Below are positions 10,088 through 18,510 of a stretch of DNA of 64,000 nt, piece by piece (position 1 is the stretch's first letter; every line of letters starts with the position of its first letter). A program made the position numbers and the translations under genes. The stretch is from NCBI RefSeq assembly GCF_029277445.1, contig NZ_CP119566.1, forward strand, positions 124,001 through 188,000, written 5' to 3'. This DNA comes from Pararhizobium qamdonense. Lineage in GTDB: Bacteria > Pseudomonadota > Alphaproteobacteria > Rhizobiales > Rhizobiaceae. The notes under the pieces were generated by a model. The model had not been told where the DNA came from, made no database searches, and saw only the letters and a list, made by a program, of their open reading frames with translations.

Positions 10088-10654
10088 GAAAATGCATTCG
10101 AAGACGATATTGCCGAACGCCTCAAGCGATTGCGGCTGGAACAGGCGATGACGCTTGATCATCTCTCGGCCCGCGCCGGTGTCAGCCGTGCTATGATCTC
10201 CCGCATCGAGCGTGGGGAGGCTAGCCCGACCGCACAGCTTCTTGCCCGGCTCTGCAGTGCCCTCGGTACGACATTGTCGCGGTTCTTTGCCGATGGCGAA
10301 AAGGCTGGCGATCCGCTCCTGCGCCGAAACGATCAGCGCGTCTGGCGCGATCCGGAAACCGGCTATCTGCGCCGCTCGGTTTCACCCGACGGTACCGGCT
10401 CGCCGGTGGATATCGTCGAGGTCGAGTTTCCGCCGGGCGCGCGCGTCGTGTTCGAGCAGCAGCAGTTCGATGCAGCAATGACGCAGCATCTCTGGCTGTT
10501 TGAGGGCCGGCTGACCATGACGGCCGGAACAGAGACACATGTGCTGGAGGCCGGCGATTGCCTGTTCATGCGGCTTTGCGAAGCCCACATCTTTCACAAT
10601 CCTTATCGTGCACCCGCACGCTACGCCATCATTCTCAACCGCAGCAAAGTCTAA
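10085..10654 (+). CDS. XRE-family regulator with C-terminal cupin domain
   Basis: A 189-residue transcription factor. Residues about 10-64 are a lambda-repressor-type helix-turn-helix (LRLEQAMTLDHLSARAGVS, then ISRIERGEASPT). Residues about 110-185 are a small cupin that probably senses a ligand (GARVVFEQ, LWLFEGRLTM, LEAGDCLFM). In this family the cupin often binds an amino acid or polyamine-like metabolite. The acetyltransferase gene follows after 5 nt, and an MFS gene is divergent, so the three look like one efflux/acetylation unit under local control. No ribosome site is visible. Confidence 0.9.
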   Translation: MENAFEDDIAERLKRLRLEQAMTLDHLSARAGVSRAMISRIERGEASPTAQLLARLCSALGTTLSRFFADGEKAGDPLLRRNDQRVWRDPETGYLRRSVSPDGTGSPVDIVEVEFPPGARVVFEQQQFDAAMTQHLWLFEGRLTMTAGTETHVLEAGDCLFMRLCEAHIFHNPYRAPARYAIILNRSKV

Positions 10655-10659
10655 TCCCG

Positions 10660-11190
10660 ATGTCCGAAATCACGATCCGCACGCTGACCCCTTCTGAAAC
10701 CACGGCCGCCCTGCCGGCACTTGCCGAAATTCTGTCCGATTGCGTCGAGGGCGGCGCCTCCGTCGGGTTCATGTCGCCCTATACGCCGAAGGATGCGAGC
10801 CCCTATTGGCAAGGGGTCGCCCAGGCGGTCAATGAAGGCAACACGGTGCTTATTGCCGCCGAGAGGGACGGCGATATCCTCGGCACGGTCCAGCTTGGTA
10901 TCGGCATGATGCCGAACCAGCCGCATCGCGCCGATCTGAAGAAATTGCTTGTCCATCGCAAGGCCCGTGGTCTCGGGCTTTCACGCCTTTTGATGGACGC
11001 TGCCGAACAGGCGGCCATCCGGCATGGACGGCATGTTCTGGTGCTCGATACGGCAACCGGAAGCCCGGCGGAAAGCATTTACGAAAGGTTCGGCTGGCAG
11101 CGCGTCGGCGTCATTCCGCAATATGCCCTGATGCCGGATGGCAGCTATTGCGGCTCGACATTCTTCTACAAATCACTGGCGGCCGATTGA
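10660..11190 (+). CDS. GNAT-family N-acetyltransferase
   Basis: A 176-residue acetyl-CoA-dependent acetyltransferase. The acetyl-CoA-binding motif A reads LLVHRKARGLGLSRLLM near residue 105 and is followed by the usual YERFGWQRVG near residue 150. It begins 5 nt after the stop of the XRE-cupin regulator and is surely co-transcribed with it. The substrate is unknown; the resemblance to small-molecule acetyltransferases and the linkage to an MFS exporter are compatible with detoxification of an amine-bearing compound, which is inference. Confidence 0.9.
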   Translation: MSEITIRTLTPSETTAALPALAEILSDCVEGGASVGFMSPYTPKDASPYWQGVAQAVNEGNTVLIAAERDGDILGTVQLGIGMMPNQPHRADLKKLLVHRKARGLGLSRLLMDAAEQAAIRHGRHVLVLDTATGSPAESIYERFGWQRVGVIPQYALMPDGSYCGSTFFYKSLAAD

Positions 11191-11349
11191 CGTGTTAAAA
11201 ACACAGGAGGCTCCACCTATCCTTGTCACCAAAAATGGCGATACCGCGCTGAAAAAACCTAGCTTTTCCGGCCGGTCCGCCCATTTCGCACCCCTTATCT
11301 TCGTGTTAGCTGATTTGAGCCGCAAGGCAGATATTCTTAAGGGGAACCC

Positions 11350-11727
11350 ATGAAAACCATTCTTCAGAGCGCGGGTCTGGCCGCGCTATCCATTGCCATG
11401 CTTTTGGGCAGCATTTCCGCCGGTACCGCTGCCGACGTCACGTTCGAGATGAAGAACAGCCATCCGAATGCCGTCGAAGTCGAGCTCTACAGCCAGGACC
11501 GCGACCATGTCTGGCCGGGCAACAACCAGGTTTACCTGCTCGATGACGGCGAGACAAAGCAGATCCCGCTCTCCTGCGACCAGGGCGAAAAGATCTGCTA
11601 CGGCGCCTGGATTTCCGGCGACAAGGAAACCTATTGGGGCACGGGGCCGGACAATGCCGAAACCTGCACCGATTGCTGCTACACCTGCACGGGCGGCAAC
11701 ACGGAAGAGATCGATCTGAGCGAATAG
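11350..11727 (+). CDS. Secreted Cys-containing small protein of unknown function
   Basis: A 125-residue protein with a clear signal peptide (MKTILQSAGLAALSIAMLLG, cleavage likely after GTAA). The mature part of about 95 residues is acidic and contains Cys in SCDQGEKICYG and a compact cluster CTDCCYTC near the C-terminus. The cluster could form disulfides or bind metal. AAGGGGAA serves as ribosome site. I do not recognise a named family. A hairpin between it and the convergent anti-sigma gene ends both transcripts. Confidence 0.75.
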   Translation: MKTILQSAGLAALSIAMLLGSISAGTAADVTFEMKNSHPNAVEVELYSQDRDHVWPGNNQVYLLDDGETKQIPLSCDQGEKICYGAWISGDKETYWGTGPDNAETCTDCCYTCTGGNTEEIDLSE

Positions 11728-11739
11728 CGGATCCAAAAC

Positions 11740-11768
11740 GCGGGCGCTTCTACGACCGGAGCGCCCGC
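11740..11768. terminator. Bidirectional hairpin between convergent genes
   Basis: GCGGGCGCT pairs with AGCGCCCGC around an 11-base loop, a perfect 9-bp stem. It lies between the stop of the secreted protein gene and the stop of the anti-sigma gene. No long T run follows on either side, so its efficiency is uncertain. Confidence 0.6.
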
Positions 11769-11783
11769 CTGCCTTCAGGCCGC

Positions 11784-12494
11784 TCAGCGCGGCATTTTCG
11801 CAAAACCCTTGACCAGAATAGGGCCTGTCGGCCGCCCCGTCGGCGAGCCGCCCGCCTGTTCGATGGTGATTTCGTAGAGCTGCGCTTCCTGCGGCTGCGG
11901 CAGCACGGGTCCATCCAGCACGGCTTCCTGCGAGCGCGGCAAAAGCCCCAGCGATACCGGGCCCAGTTCCTTGGAGGGCAGCGTCCAGACCTGCATGGTG
12001 CGGCCATCAGGCACGGTGAAATCGACAAGCGGCGTCACCCTTGCCGAGGCATTGCCGAAATCCTCGACGATGGCCTGCGGTTCTCCCGCATTATCCAAAA
12101 GCACGGCAACCACGCGTGGCTCCGGTTGCGACATCAGGCTCCAGCCAAGACCCACCGCCAGAAGCAACGATGCCGCGAGACCGCCAAAGGCCGTGCGGCG
12201 CCAAACCGGGCTGCTATTGTCGTTTGCCGGCGCCGGTGGGGCGAGACCCGCAGCGACATCGCTCGCGGGGTTATCGAGCGTTGCGGCGATACGGCCCCAC
12301 AGGCCTTCCGGCTCGGACACCGGCTTTGCCAGCAGATCGAGCGCCAGGAAACGGTCGCGGCTTGCGGCGACGGCGGCACGCAGCGCAGCGTCGATTTCGA
12401 TCTGGGATTCGACATGGGCATGATCGGCCGCGTCCAGGAGACCCAGTACGTATTCGTCGGCCAGTTCATCGATATCCTGCCTGTCCGCGCTCAT
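11784..12494 (-). CDS. Membrane-bound anti-sigma factor (RskA-like)
   Basis: A 236-residue partner of the upstream ECF sigma factor. An N-terminal cytoplasmic sigma-binding region (ELADEYVLGLLDAADHAHVE, about residues 9-28, typical of the family) is followed by one transmembrane helix near residues 105-122 (GGLAASLLLAVGLGWSLM) and an extracytoplasmic RskA domain (QVWTLPSKELGPVSLGLLP, near residue 170). The start ATG overlaps the sigma gene stop by four bases (ATGA), giving translational coupling and balanced synthesis. The family is known to sequester sigma at the membrane until signalled. Confidence 0.9.
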   Translation of the reverse strand: MSADRQDIDELADEYVLGLLDAADHAHVESQIEIDAALRAAVAASRDRFLALDLLAKPVSEPEGLWGRIAATLDNPASDVAAGLAPPAPANDNSSPVWRRTAFGGLAASLLLAVGLGWSLMSQPEPRVVAVLLDNAGEPQAIVEDFGNASARVTPLVDFTVPDGRTMQVWTLPSKELGPVSLGLLPRSQEAVLDGPVLPQPQEAQLYEITIEQAGGSPTGRPTGPILVKGFAKMPR

Positions 12495-13042
12495 GCCATG
12501 CACTCCCGAAGCGAGGCCAACCCGCGGCGAACCCAGGCCTTGGCGGTGCCAAGCGGCACTTTCAGCCGGCCGGCGATCTCGCCATGGGTATAGCCCGACA
12601 TATAGACCATCAGGATGCTCCGGCGCTTGGTCTCGTCGAGCCGCGACAGGCATTCGCGCAGCCGGTTCTGGCGATCGAGATCGGCCCAGACATTGGCTGC
12701 GTGATCCATATGCTCGGCATCGTGCAGGTCGGCCAGATTGTCCGGCTCGGTGAATTCCAGCCGCTTGCCGTCGCGCACCAGATTGAGCGCCCGGTTGCGG
12801 GCGATGGCATAGATCCAGCCCCGCGCCGATCCGCGATCCGGCGCATATTGTCCGGCCTTGGTCCAGATCTGGATGAAGGCTTCCTGCACGACATCTTCGG
12901 CCAGCTCGCGGCGGCGCAGGATGCGCTGGGCAACGGCCACGAGCCGGGCACCTTCGAGTTCGAAGATCGTGCGCAGCGCATTGCGGTCGCCCTTCGCGCA
13001 ACCGGCCAGCGCATCCGCCAGTCTTTCCTGATGCTCCTGCAT
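12491..13042 (-). CDS. ECF RNA polymerase sigma factor (SigK/RskA-linked type)
   Basis: A 183-residue group IV sigma factor. Region 2 is seen in LAEDVVQEAFIQIW and GSARGWIYAIARNRALNLVR, and region 4 in LDETKRRSILMVYMSGYTHG followed by LKVPLGTAKAWVRRG. I chose ATG 13042 (MQEHQERL), which has GGGAG upstream; the frame stays open further back but without conserved sequence. Pairing with an RskA-type anti-sigma and a divergent DUF4394 secreted protein suggests a self-contained envelope-signal regulon. Confidence 0.93.
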   Translation of the reverse strand: MQEHQERLADALAGCAKGDRNALRTIFELEGARLVAVAQRILRRRELAEDVVQEAFIQIWTKAGQYAPDRGSARGWIYAIARNRALNLVRDGKRLEFTEPDNLADLHDAEHMDHAANVWADLDRQNRLRECLSRLDETKRRSILMVYMSGYTHGEIAGRLKVPLGTAKAWVRRGLASLRECMA

Positions 13043-13151
13043 ACTACTCCCACTGTCCCGGGGACCCGTTACCCGGTCTCCCCTAACCAATTCCATCAAA
13101 GGCCGTTGTTTGAGTGTCAACATAGCCATTTTACCCGCCAGGGCGACCTGC

Positions 13152-13191
13152 GGATGCATTTCAGAAAAATAAAATTTCCGCCGGTGCATCC
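13152..13191. promoter_or_regulatory. Mirrored GGATGCA/TGCATCC repeat between sigma operon and DUF4394 gene
   Basis: GGATGCA at 13152-13158 and TGCATCC at 13185-13191 form a perfect inverted repeat around an AT-rich centre. Each arm points outward as a possible ECF -35 element. Rightward, TGCATCC is followed after 17 bp by TGTCTA, close to the CATCC/GTC pattern known for SigK-type ECF factors. Leftward, 17 bp later the sequence is GTAAAA, a poorer match. A separate TTGACA on the minus strand at 13115-13120 could be a housekeeping promoter of the sigma gene. Confidence 0.45.
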
Positions 13192-13280
13192 AAACCCGGC
13201 CTCCCATGTGTCTACCAGTTGGAAGGCGGCTCGAGATGCATCGCCTCCTGTGACGATTTCAGACAACAAGGAGACTTCAA

Positions 13281-14069
13281 ATGAAGACCATGAAGATCGC
13301 ATTGATCGCCTCCACGGTTCTGCTTGCCAGCGGCGGCGCCGTCCTTGCCGCACCGGTTCTTGGCCTGACCGGAGACAAGACGCTCGTCCTGTTCGACACG
13401 GCCAGCCCCGCTGTTACCAAGACGATGGAAGTTACCGGCGTCGATAGTCTCGTCGGTATCGATTTTCGCCCGTCCAACAAGACCGTGGTCGGTGTGACGC
13501 CGGACAGCCGGATCGTCACCATCGATCTTGAAACGGGCGCGGCAACAGATCTTGCCAAGATGAACACGCCCCTGCCGATCGACGATGCGGCTGTCGTGGT
13601 GGATTTCAACCCGATGGCTGACCGGCTGCGCTTCATGACCGGCACGACCAATCACCGCGTTCACCCCGATACCGGCGAAGTCACCGTCGATGGCAAGCTC
13701 GCCTACGAGGACGGTGACATGCACAAGGGCGAAACACCCAATATCGTCGCTGCCGCCTATATCAACTCCCACGGCAAGCCGGAAAAGACCGGAATGTTCA
13801 ATATCGATGCGACGATCGGCGCCTTGATCAAGCAGACCAAGCCGAATGACGGCACGCTGGCGGCCATCGGCAAGCTCGGCATCGAGGGCGCGGCACCGGA
13901 CTTCGCGTTCGATATCCAGACCACGGAAGACGGCACCAACACGGCCTGGCTTGCCAATGGTACCAAGCTCTACACCGTCAACCTGGAAACGGGCGCTGCC
14001 ACCGCAGCGGGCGACATCACCGGCGCCAGCGGCGCGATCCGCGACATCGCCGTTCTACCGGCCATGTGA
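13281..14069 (+). CDS. Secreted DUF4394 domain protein
   Basis: A 262-residue exported protein with a signal peptide (MKTMKIALIASTVLLASGG, cleavage near VLAAP). The mature protein is a DUF4394-type beta-propeller-like sequence, with repeated blocks such as GLTGDKTLVLFDTASP, VTIDLETGAATDL, YTVNLETGAATAAG and a final RDIAVLP. The molecular role of the family is unknown. It is transcribed away from the ECF sigma/anti-sigma operon, and the shared intergenic region carries a mirrored repeat, so it is a likely target of that sigma factor. A good AAGGAG ribosome site precedes the ATG. Confidence 0.85.
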   Translation: MKTMKIALIASTVLLASGGAVLAAPVLGLTGDKTLVLFDTASPAVTKTMEVTGVDSLVGIDFRPSNKTVVGVTPDSRIVTIDLETGAATDLAKMNTPLPIDDAAVVVDFNPMADRLRFMTGTTNHRVHPDTGEVTVDGKLAYEDGDMHKGETPNIVAAAYINSHGKPEKTGMFNIDATIGALIKQTKPNDGTLAAIGKLGIEGAAPDFAFDIQTTEDGTNTAWLANGTKLYTVNLETGAATAAGDITGASGAIRDIAVLPAM

Positions 14070-14090
14070 TACCGACGCTCGCCTGCACAC

Positions 14091-14122
14091 CGGGCAGGAC
14101 GGCACCTTTGCCGCCCTGCCCG
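14091..14122 (+). terminator. Hairpin after the DUF4394 gene
   Basis: CGGGCAGGaCGGC pairs with GCCGcCCTGCCCG around a short ACCTTT loop, a long and stable stem with one mismatch, 21 bp after the stop codon. There is no T run, so it may act through stability or with Rho. Confidence 0.6.
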
Positions 14123-14261
14123 CTTGCGAAAAAGACGCGGTGATGCGGTGCTGACCAGCGGCATGAAATAGAAAGTTGATTTCTCAAAAGGCTTGCTCTT
14201 CATCTTCCTGCCGCAATCGGTAGTATGAAGCAGAGTAGATCTATTGGGGACCTGTGATTCC

Positions 14262-14927
14262 ATGCTGAAGAAAATCGCCGTACTGGCCATCGCCGCAATC
14301 TATCTTTCCGGCTGCACCACGACCGACCCGTATACGGGCGAACAGAAGATGTCGAACACCGCCGGCGGCGCGCTGATCGGCGCGGGCCTGGGTGCTGCAA
14401 CCGGCCTTCTGGTCGGCGGCAGCGCGGCCGGACGCCGCGATGCGGCACTGGTGGGTGCCGGTATCGGCGCGCTCGGCGGCGGCTTGATCGGCAACTATAT
14501 GGACAGCCAGGAATCCGAACTGCGCGCCCAGCTGCAGAATACCGGCGTCTCCGTGACGCGCGTCGGCGACCGCATCGTTCTCAACATGCCGGAGAACATC
14601 ACCTTTGCCACCGATCAGGACCAGATGAGCCCGAGAGCCTATCCGACGCTGAATTCGGTTGCGATCGTGCTGCGCAAGTTCAACAAGACCTTGATCGACG
14701 TCGATGGCCACACCGACTCGACCGGCAGCGCCAGCCACAACCAGGATCTTTCCGAACGCCGCGCCATCTCGGTTGCCAACTATCTCGGCGCACAGGGCGT
14801 CGATCAGCGCCGCATGTCGGCCGTCGGCTACGGCCCGGATCGTCCGGTCGCCTCGAATGCAAGCCCGGCCGGACGCGCGCAGAACCGCCGCGTCGAAATC
14901 TCGATCGCGCCGATCAAGCAGGGCTGA
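14262..14927 (+). CDS. OmpA-family lipoprotein with glycine-zipper region
   Basis: A 221-residue outer-membrane lipoprotein. The lipobox LSGC places the lipidated Cys near residue 18. A glycine-rich hydrophobic region follows (GGALIGAGLGAATGLLVGG and GAGIGALGGGLIG). Then comes a C-terminal OmpA peptidoglycan-binding domain with the hallmark DGHTDSTGS, NQDLSERRA and NRRVEI motifs. The layout equals that of YiaD-type proteins. ATG 14262 was chosen because it starts the lipoprotein signal; a TTG six codons earlier adds nothing. A strong terminator follows. Confidence 0.92.
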   Translation: MLKKIAVLAIAAIYLSGCTTTDPYTGEQKMSNTAGGALIGAGLGAATGLLVGGSAAGRRDAALVGAGIGALGGGLIGNYMDSQESELRAQLQNTGVSVTRVGDRIVLNMPENITFATDQDQMSPRAYPTLNSVAIVLRKFNKTLIDVDGHTDSTGSASHNQDLSERRAISVANYLGAQGVDQRRMSAVGYGPDRPVASNASPAGRAQNRRVEISIAPIKQG

Positions 14928-14948
14928 TCACAGACACCTGATGCGTTT

Positions 14949-14984
14949 AAAAAAGCCGGCCCCTGCGAAGGGACCGGCTTTTTT
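14949..14984 (+). terminator. Rho-independent terminator after the OmpA-like lipoprotein gene
   Basis: AAAAGCCGG and CCGGCTTTTTT form a perfect outer stem, with an inner CCCT/AGGG stem around GCGA, ending in six T. It lies about 20 bp after the stop codon and is the clearest terminator in the window. Confidence 0.9.
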
Positions 14985-15117
14985 ACGCTGGAACGTTGCC
15001 TTGAGGCCGCGCTCTGCCTGAAATGAGGCCCGATTGCGCTGAAGCAAACCCCCTGCACCATTGACGCGAGGAGCCTTGCAAACTTAAAGTCGTCCCTTGC
15101 GAATGTGAGCAGATCAA

Positions 15118-16215
15118 ATGCGCGTCAACGCGGGACATCTCTCTGAAGCCCTGGATAAGGTTCAGGCGGCAATTTTCGAACCGTCGCTATGGCTGACGGG
15201 TATTGAAGCTATCAGCCGGGCAAGCGGCGCTTTGGGCGCCAATATCATGGAGCCATCCGGACGGGGCACATTCGGCGCGGCCCTCTGCACAGAAAAGCTC
15301 GATCCGCTTCTGGAAGGCTATCTGCGCGAAGACTGGGGATCGCGGGATTTTCGGGCGAATTTTATCCAGCCGATCCATCGCGACGGCGTGGTATTTGAAG
15401 CCGACATGGTCTCGAAAGATCAATTCGACCATCACGAATACTATCAGTTCATGCGCAAATACGGCATTGGCGATTGCGTTCTGATGGACATTTCCGCCGG
15501 CAAGAATGCGCTCTATTTCGTCCTCCAGAATCGATTGGCCGATGAGTGTCCGCAGGCCGGAGACATGCCGCATTTTCATGCCATCCGGACACGGTTGCAG
15601 AGCGCCGTTCAGCTCGCCCAGCATATCGATGCCAGCCGGGTCATGGGCATGGCGGCGGCTTTCCAGACGTCGAATATCGGCTGCATCTTCTTTGACCGCA
15701 AAGGCCTTGTCACGATAACCAACCCGAAGGCCGAGGCGCTGTTTTCGAACGATTTCCGCATTTCCAGGGGCGAGGTCCGCACCGGCTCCGCGACCGAGAC
15801 GGCGCGTTTCCAGCGGGAACTGAAGCTCGCGCTACAGGCGCCCGGGCCGGGTGCAGAGCTTCTCTCTGCCGTCCGACTTTCGCGGCCAGGCAGACGGCCA
15901 CTCATCGTCCGCTTTGAACGGTTTGGCACGCAGCTCGCCGATATCTTCACGCATTCCTGCGCCATGGCCCTGATCGAGGATCCGGACGACGAGATCCGGC
16001 AAAATCCGGACACGCTGATGGCTTTGTTCGATCTGACGCCGGCTGAAACGAGGATATCGCTGCTCGTTGCCAGCGGCATGAATGCCGTCGATATCGCCAG
16101 GCAGAACGGCATCGGCTATGAGACGGTCAGAAGCCATATCCGGTCGATATTCCACAAAACCGGCACCGGCCGGCAATCGGAACTCAGCGCCCTTTTCGGA
16201 AAAATCCGTCTTTAG
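15118..16215 (+). CDS. LuxR-family transcriptional regulator
   Basis: A 365-residue regulator whose C-terminal 65 residues are a LuxR-type helix-turn-helix (DLTPAETRISLLVASGMNAV, then IARQNGIGYETVRSHIRSIF and KTGTGRQSEL). The N-terminal 290 residues show no autoinducer-binding or receiver domain that I recognise; a weak PAS-like stretch (IGCIFFDRKGLVTITNPKAE) lies around residue 185. The ligand or signal is therefore unknown. A possible promoter TTGACG/TTAAAG with a 17-bp spacer lies about 35 bp upstream. It is convergent with epmB, the stop codons overlapping by four bases. Confidence 0.85.
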   Translation: MRVNAGHLSEALDKVQAAIFEPSLWLTGIEAISRASGALGANIMEPSGRGTFGAALCTEKLDPLLEGYLREDWGSRDFRANFIQPIHRDGVVFEADMVSKDQFDHHEYYQFMRKYGIGDCVLMDISAGKNALYFVLQNRLADECPQAGDMPHFHAIRTRLQSAVQLAQHIDASRVMGMAAAFQTSNIGCIFFDRKGLVTITNPKAEALFSNDFRISRGEVRTGSATETARFQRELKLALQAPGPGAELLSAVRLSRPGRRPLIVRFERFGTQLADIFTHSCAMALIEDPDDEIRQNPDTLMALFDLTPAETRISLLVASGMNAVDIARQNGIGYETVRSHIRSIFHKTGTGRQSELSALFGKIRL

Positions 16216-17264
16216 AGCGCTGGCGGATAGGCATGTTCCGCGCCGTCGAAATCCGACACGGTGTAGCAGCCGCCGCCATTATCCTCGATGGTCGAGGCGC
16301 TGATCACCGTCTTGCCGTGGCCGCCTGGAATATCGAGGATATAGCTCGGCTGGCAGAGACCGGAGATACGGCCGCGCAACGCGGCGACCAGCGCCTGGCC
16401 TTCTTCGATTGTCAGGCGGAAATGGCTGGTGCCGGGGGCAAGATCCGGATGGTGCAGATAATAGGGCTTGATGCGGTTTTCGACGAAGGCACGCATCAGG
16501 CTTGCCAGAGTGTTGGGGTCGTCATTGACACCCTTGAGCAGAACCGACTGGCTGACCATGACAATGCCGCTATCGACCAGCCGGGCGCAGGCTGAACGCG
16601 CAACCTCCGTCAGTTCGCGCGGATGGTTGGCATGCAGCGCCAGATAGGTTGTCTTGCCGCTGGCCTTGAGGGCCGCAATCAGCGCATCATCGACGCGCTC
16701 GGGCTCGACCACCGGCACGCGGGTGTGGAAGCGCACGATCTTTACATGCCCGATCGATGCCAGGCGCTCCATGATCGACGCCAGACGGCGCGGCGACAGG
16801 ACCAGCGGATCGCCGCCGGTGAGGATCACTTCCCAGATGTCCGGATGCGCGGCGATATAGGCAAACGCAGCATCCATCGCCTGCGATGGAAGCGTGCCGA
16901 GCCCCTGCGGCCCAACCATTTCGCGGCGGAAGCAGAAGCGGCAATAGACCGGGCAGACATGCACCGCCTTCAAGAGCACGCGGTCTGGATAGCGATGGAC
17001 AATGCCCTCCACCGGACTATGGGCGGCGTCGCCGATCGGGTCCTCGCGCTCTTCCGGCAGGCGCAGAAGCTCGGCCGCATCGGGAATGAACTGGCGGGCT
17101 ATCGGATCACTGGGGTCGTTGGGATCGATCAGGGCCGAAATGGCCGGCGTAACGGCCACCGCATAACGCGCGGCCACGTCCTCCAGCCCGGCGCGCCGGG
17201 CAGCCGATACCAGGCCGGCCTCTTCCAGATCACCGATCGTCTTTAAGGAGCGAAGCGCTGTCAC
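16212..17264 (-). CDS. epmB: EF-P (R)-beta-lysine pathway: lysine 2,3-aminomutase EpmB
   Basis: A radical-SAM lysine 2,3-aminomutase family protein of 350 residues that converts lysine to beta-lysine for modification of elongation factor P. The radical-SAM cluster CxxxCxxC is at residues 104-111 (CPVYCRFC). Other family motifs are EVILTGGDPLVLS and the C-terminal SGLCQPSYILDIPGG. The start is a GTG overlapping the epmA stop as GTGA, which couples the two genes. With epmA beside it and efp divergent, EpmB is a better call than a free catabolic KamA. Confidence 0.92.
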   Translation of the reverse strand: MTALRSLKTIGDLEEAGLVSAARRAGLEDVAARYAVAVTPAISALIDPNDPSDPIARQFIPDAAELLRLPEEREDPIGDAAHSPVEGIVHRYPDRVLLKAVHVCPVYCRFCFRREMVGPQGLGTLPSQAMDAAFAYIAAHPDIWEVILTGGDPLVLSPRRLASIMERLASIGHVKIVRFHTRVPVVEPERVDDALIAALKASGKTTYLALHANHPRELTEVARSACARLVDSGIVMVSQSVLLKGVNDDPNTLASLMRAFVENRIKPYYLHHPDLAPGTSHFRLTIEEGQALVAALRGRISGLCQPSYILDIPGGHGKTVISASTIEDNGGGCYTVSDFDGAEHAYPPAL

Positions 17265-18319
17265 GTGCGGCCCCCGGTCTCTGCCACCGGTGCCCAAATC
17301 ACCTGATCGATCCGCGATGCACCGGTCGCCAGCATCACCAGCCGGTCGAAGCCAAGCGCGCTACCGCTGGCTTGCGGCATGATCGCAAGCGCGCTCAGGA
17401 AATCCTCGTCCAGCGGATAGGTTTCGCCATAGACACGGTTCTTTTCGGCCATTTCGAAATCAAAGCGGCGGCGCTGCTCGCTGGCATCGGTGAGTTCACC
17501 AAAAGCATTGGCCAATTCGACACCGCAGGCATAGAGCTCGAACCGTTCGGCGACACGGGGATCGTGCGGTGTTGGACGCGCCAGTGCCGCCTCGGCAACC
17601 GGATATTCATAAAGGATCGTTGCGCGGCCAAAGCCAAGATTGGGCTCGACCTTTTCAACGATCACCCGGCTGAACAAATCCGCCCAGGTATCGTCATCCG
17701 CAACCCGCATCCCGGCAGCGAGAACCGTTGCAGCAAGGCTTTCCCGGTCGGTTTCGCCGTTCCGGTCGATGGAGGAAAGGAGATCGACGCCTGCGAACCG
17801 CGCGAAGGCTTCGGCCACGGTGATACGCTCGGGCTCGGCAAAGGGATCGGCCTGCGCGCCGCGATAGCTCATCAGCTCTGTCCCCACCGTTTCGGCGGCC
17901 AGGCGCAGGATATCGGCGCAGTCGCGCATCAAGGCCTGATAGGTTTCACCGGCGCGGTACCATTCGAGCATGGTGAATTCCGGATGGTGCAGGGGGCCGC
18001 GCTCGCGATTGCGATAGACATGGGCGAAACAGGCGATGCGCTGTTCGCCGGCCGAGAGCAGTTTCTTGCAGGCAAATTCCGGCGAGGTGTGAAGATAGAG
18101 CGGCGCCGTGCTGCCGTCATGATGGATAGCCTGCGTTGCAAAGGCATGCAGATGCGCCTCGTTGCCCGGCGATACCTGCAGCGTTGCGGTATCGACCTCG
18201 ACAAAATCATCAGCGGCGAAGAAGCCCCGCAAGGCTGCCTGAATCCGGTTGCGGCCGATCAGAAAAGGCCGGCGGTCGGCATGGACATCGGGGGTCCACC
18301 AGGGGGAAGCAGCAGGCAT
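17261..18319 (-). CDS. epmA: EF-P lysine lysyltransferase EpmA (GenX/PoxA)
   Basis: A class II lysyl-tRNA synthetase-like enzyme of 352 residues that attaches beta-lysine to the conserved lysine of EF-P. It lacks the anticodon-binding domain of LysS, as expected. Class II motif 2 is seen in HHPEFTMLEWYRAG and motif 3 in GSALGFDRLVML near the C-terminus. It starts the epmA-epmB operon and is divergent from efp across 190 bp. EpmC, the hydroxylase, is not in this window. Confidence 0.94.
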   Translation of the reverse strand: MPAASPWWTPDVHADRRPFLIGRNRIQAALRGFFAADDFVEVDTATLQVSPGNEAHLHAFATQAIHHDGSTAPLYLHTSPEFACKKLLSAGEQRIACFAHVYRNRERGPLHHPEFTMLEWYRAGETYQALMRDCADILRLAAETVGTELMSYRGAQADPFAEPERITVAEAFARFAGVDLLSSIDRNGETDRESLAATVLAAGMRVADDDTWADLFSRVIVEKVEPNLGFGRATILYEYPVAEAALARPTPHDPRVAERFELYACGVELANAFGELTDASEQRRRFDFEMAEKNRVYGETYPLDEDFLSALAIMPQASGSALGFDRLVMLATGASRIDQVIWAPVAETGGRT

Positions 18320-18510
18320 CTCGGTCCCATATGCGGTTCTCAGGCATTGCCTGTCGTAAATTCGCGTTTCTTCGAGCCGGATCTGCCGTCACACTGGCAA
18401 TTTGCCCAAATATAGGGTAGGTGCGGCCCGAAAACGCATTCTGGCGTCTTTGACGCGCATATTTCGTGCGCTCCTCTACGACGCATCAAGCTCAGTTACA
18501 AGGAAGACTT

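Noticed and set aside
13115..13120. TTGACA on the minus strand as a firm housekeeping promoter of the sigma gene
   Set aside because: No convincing -10 sequence lies 16-18 bp downstream; it is only mentioned as a possibility.
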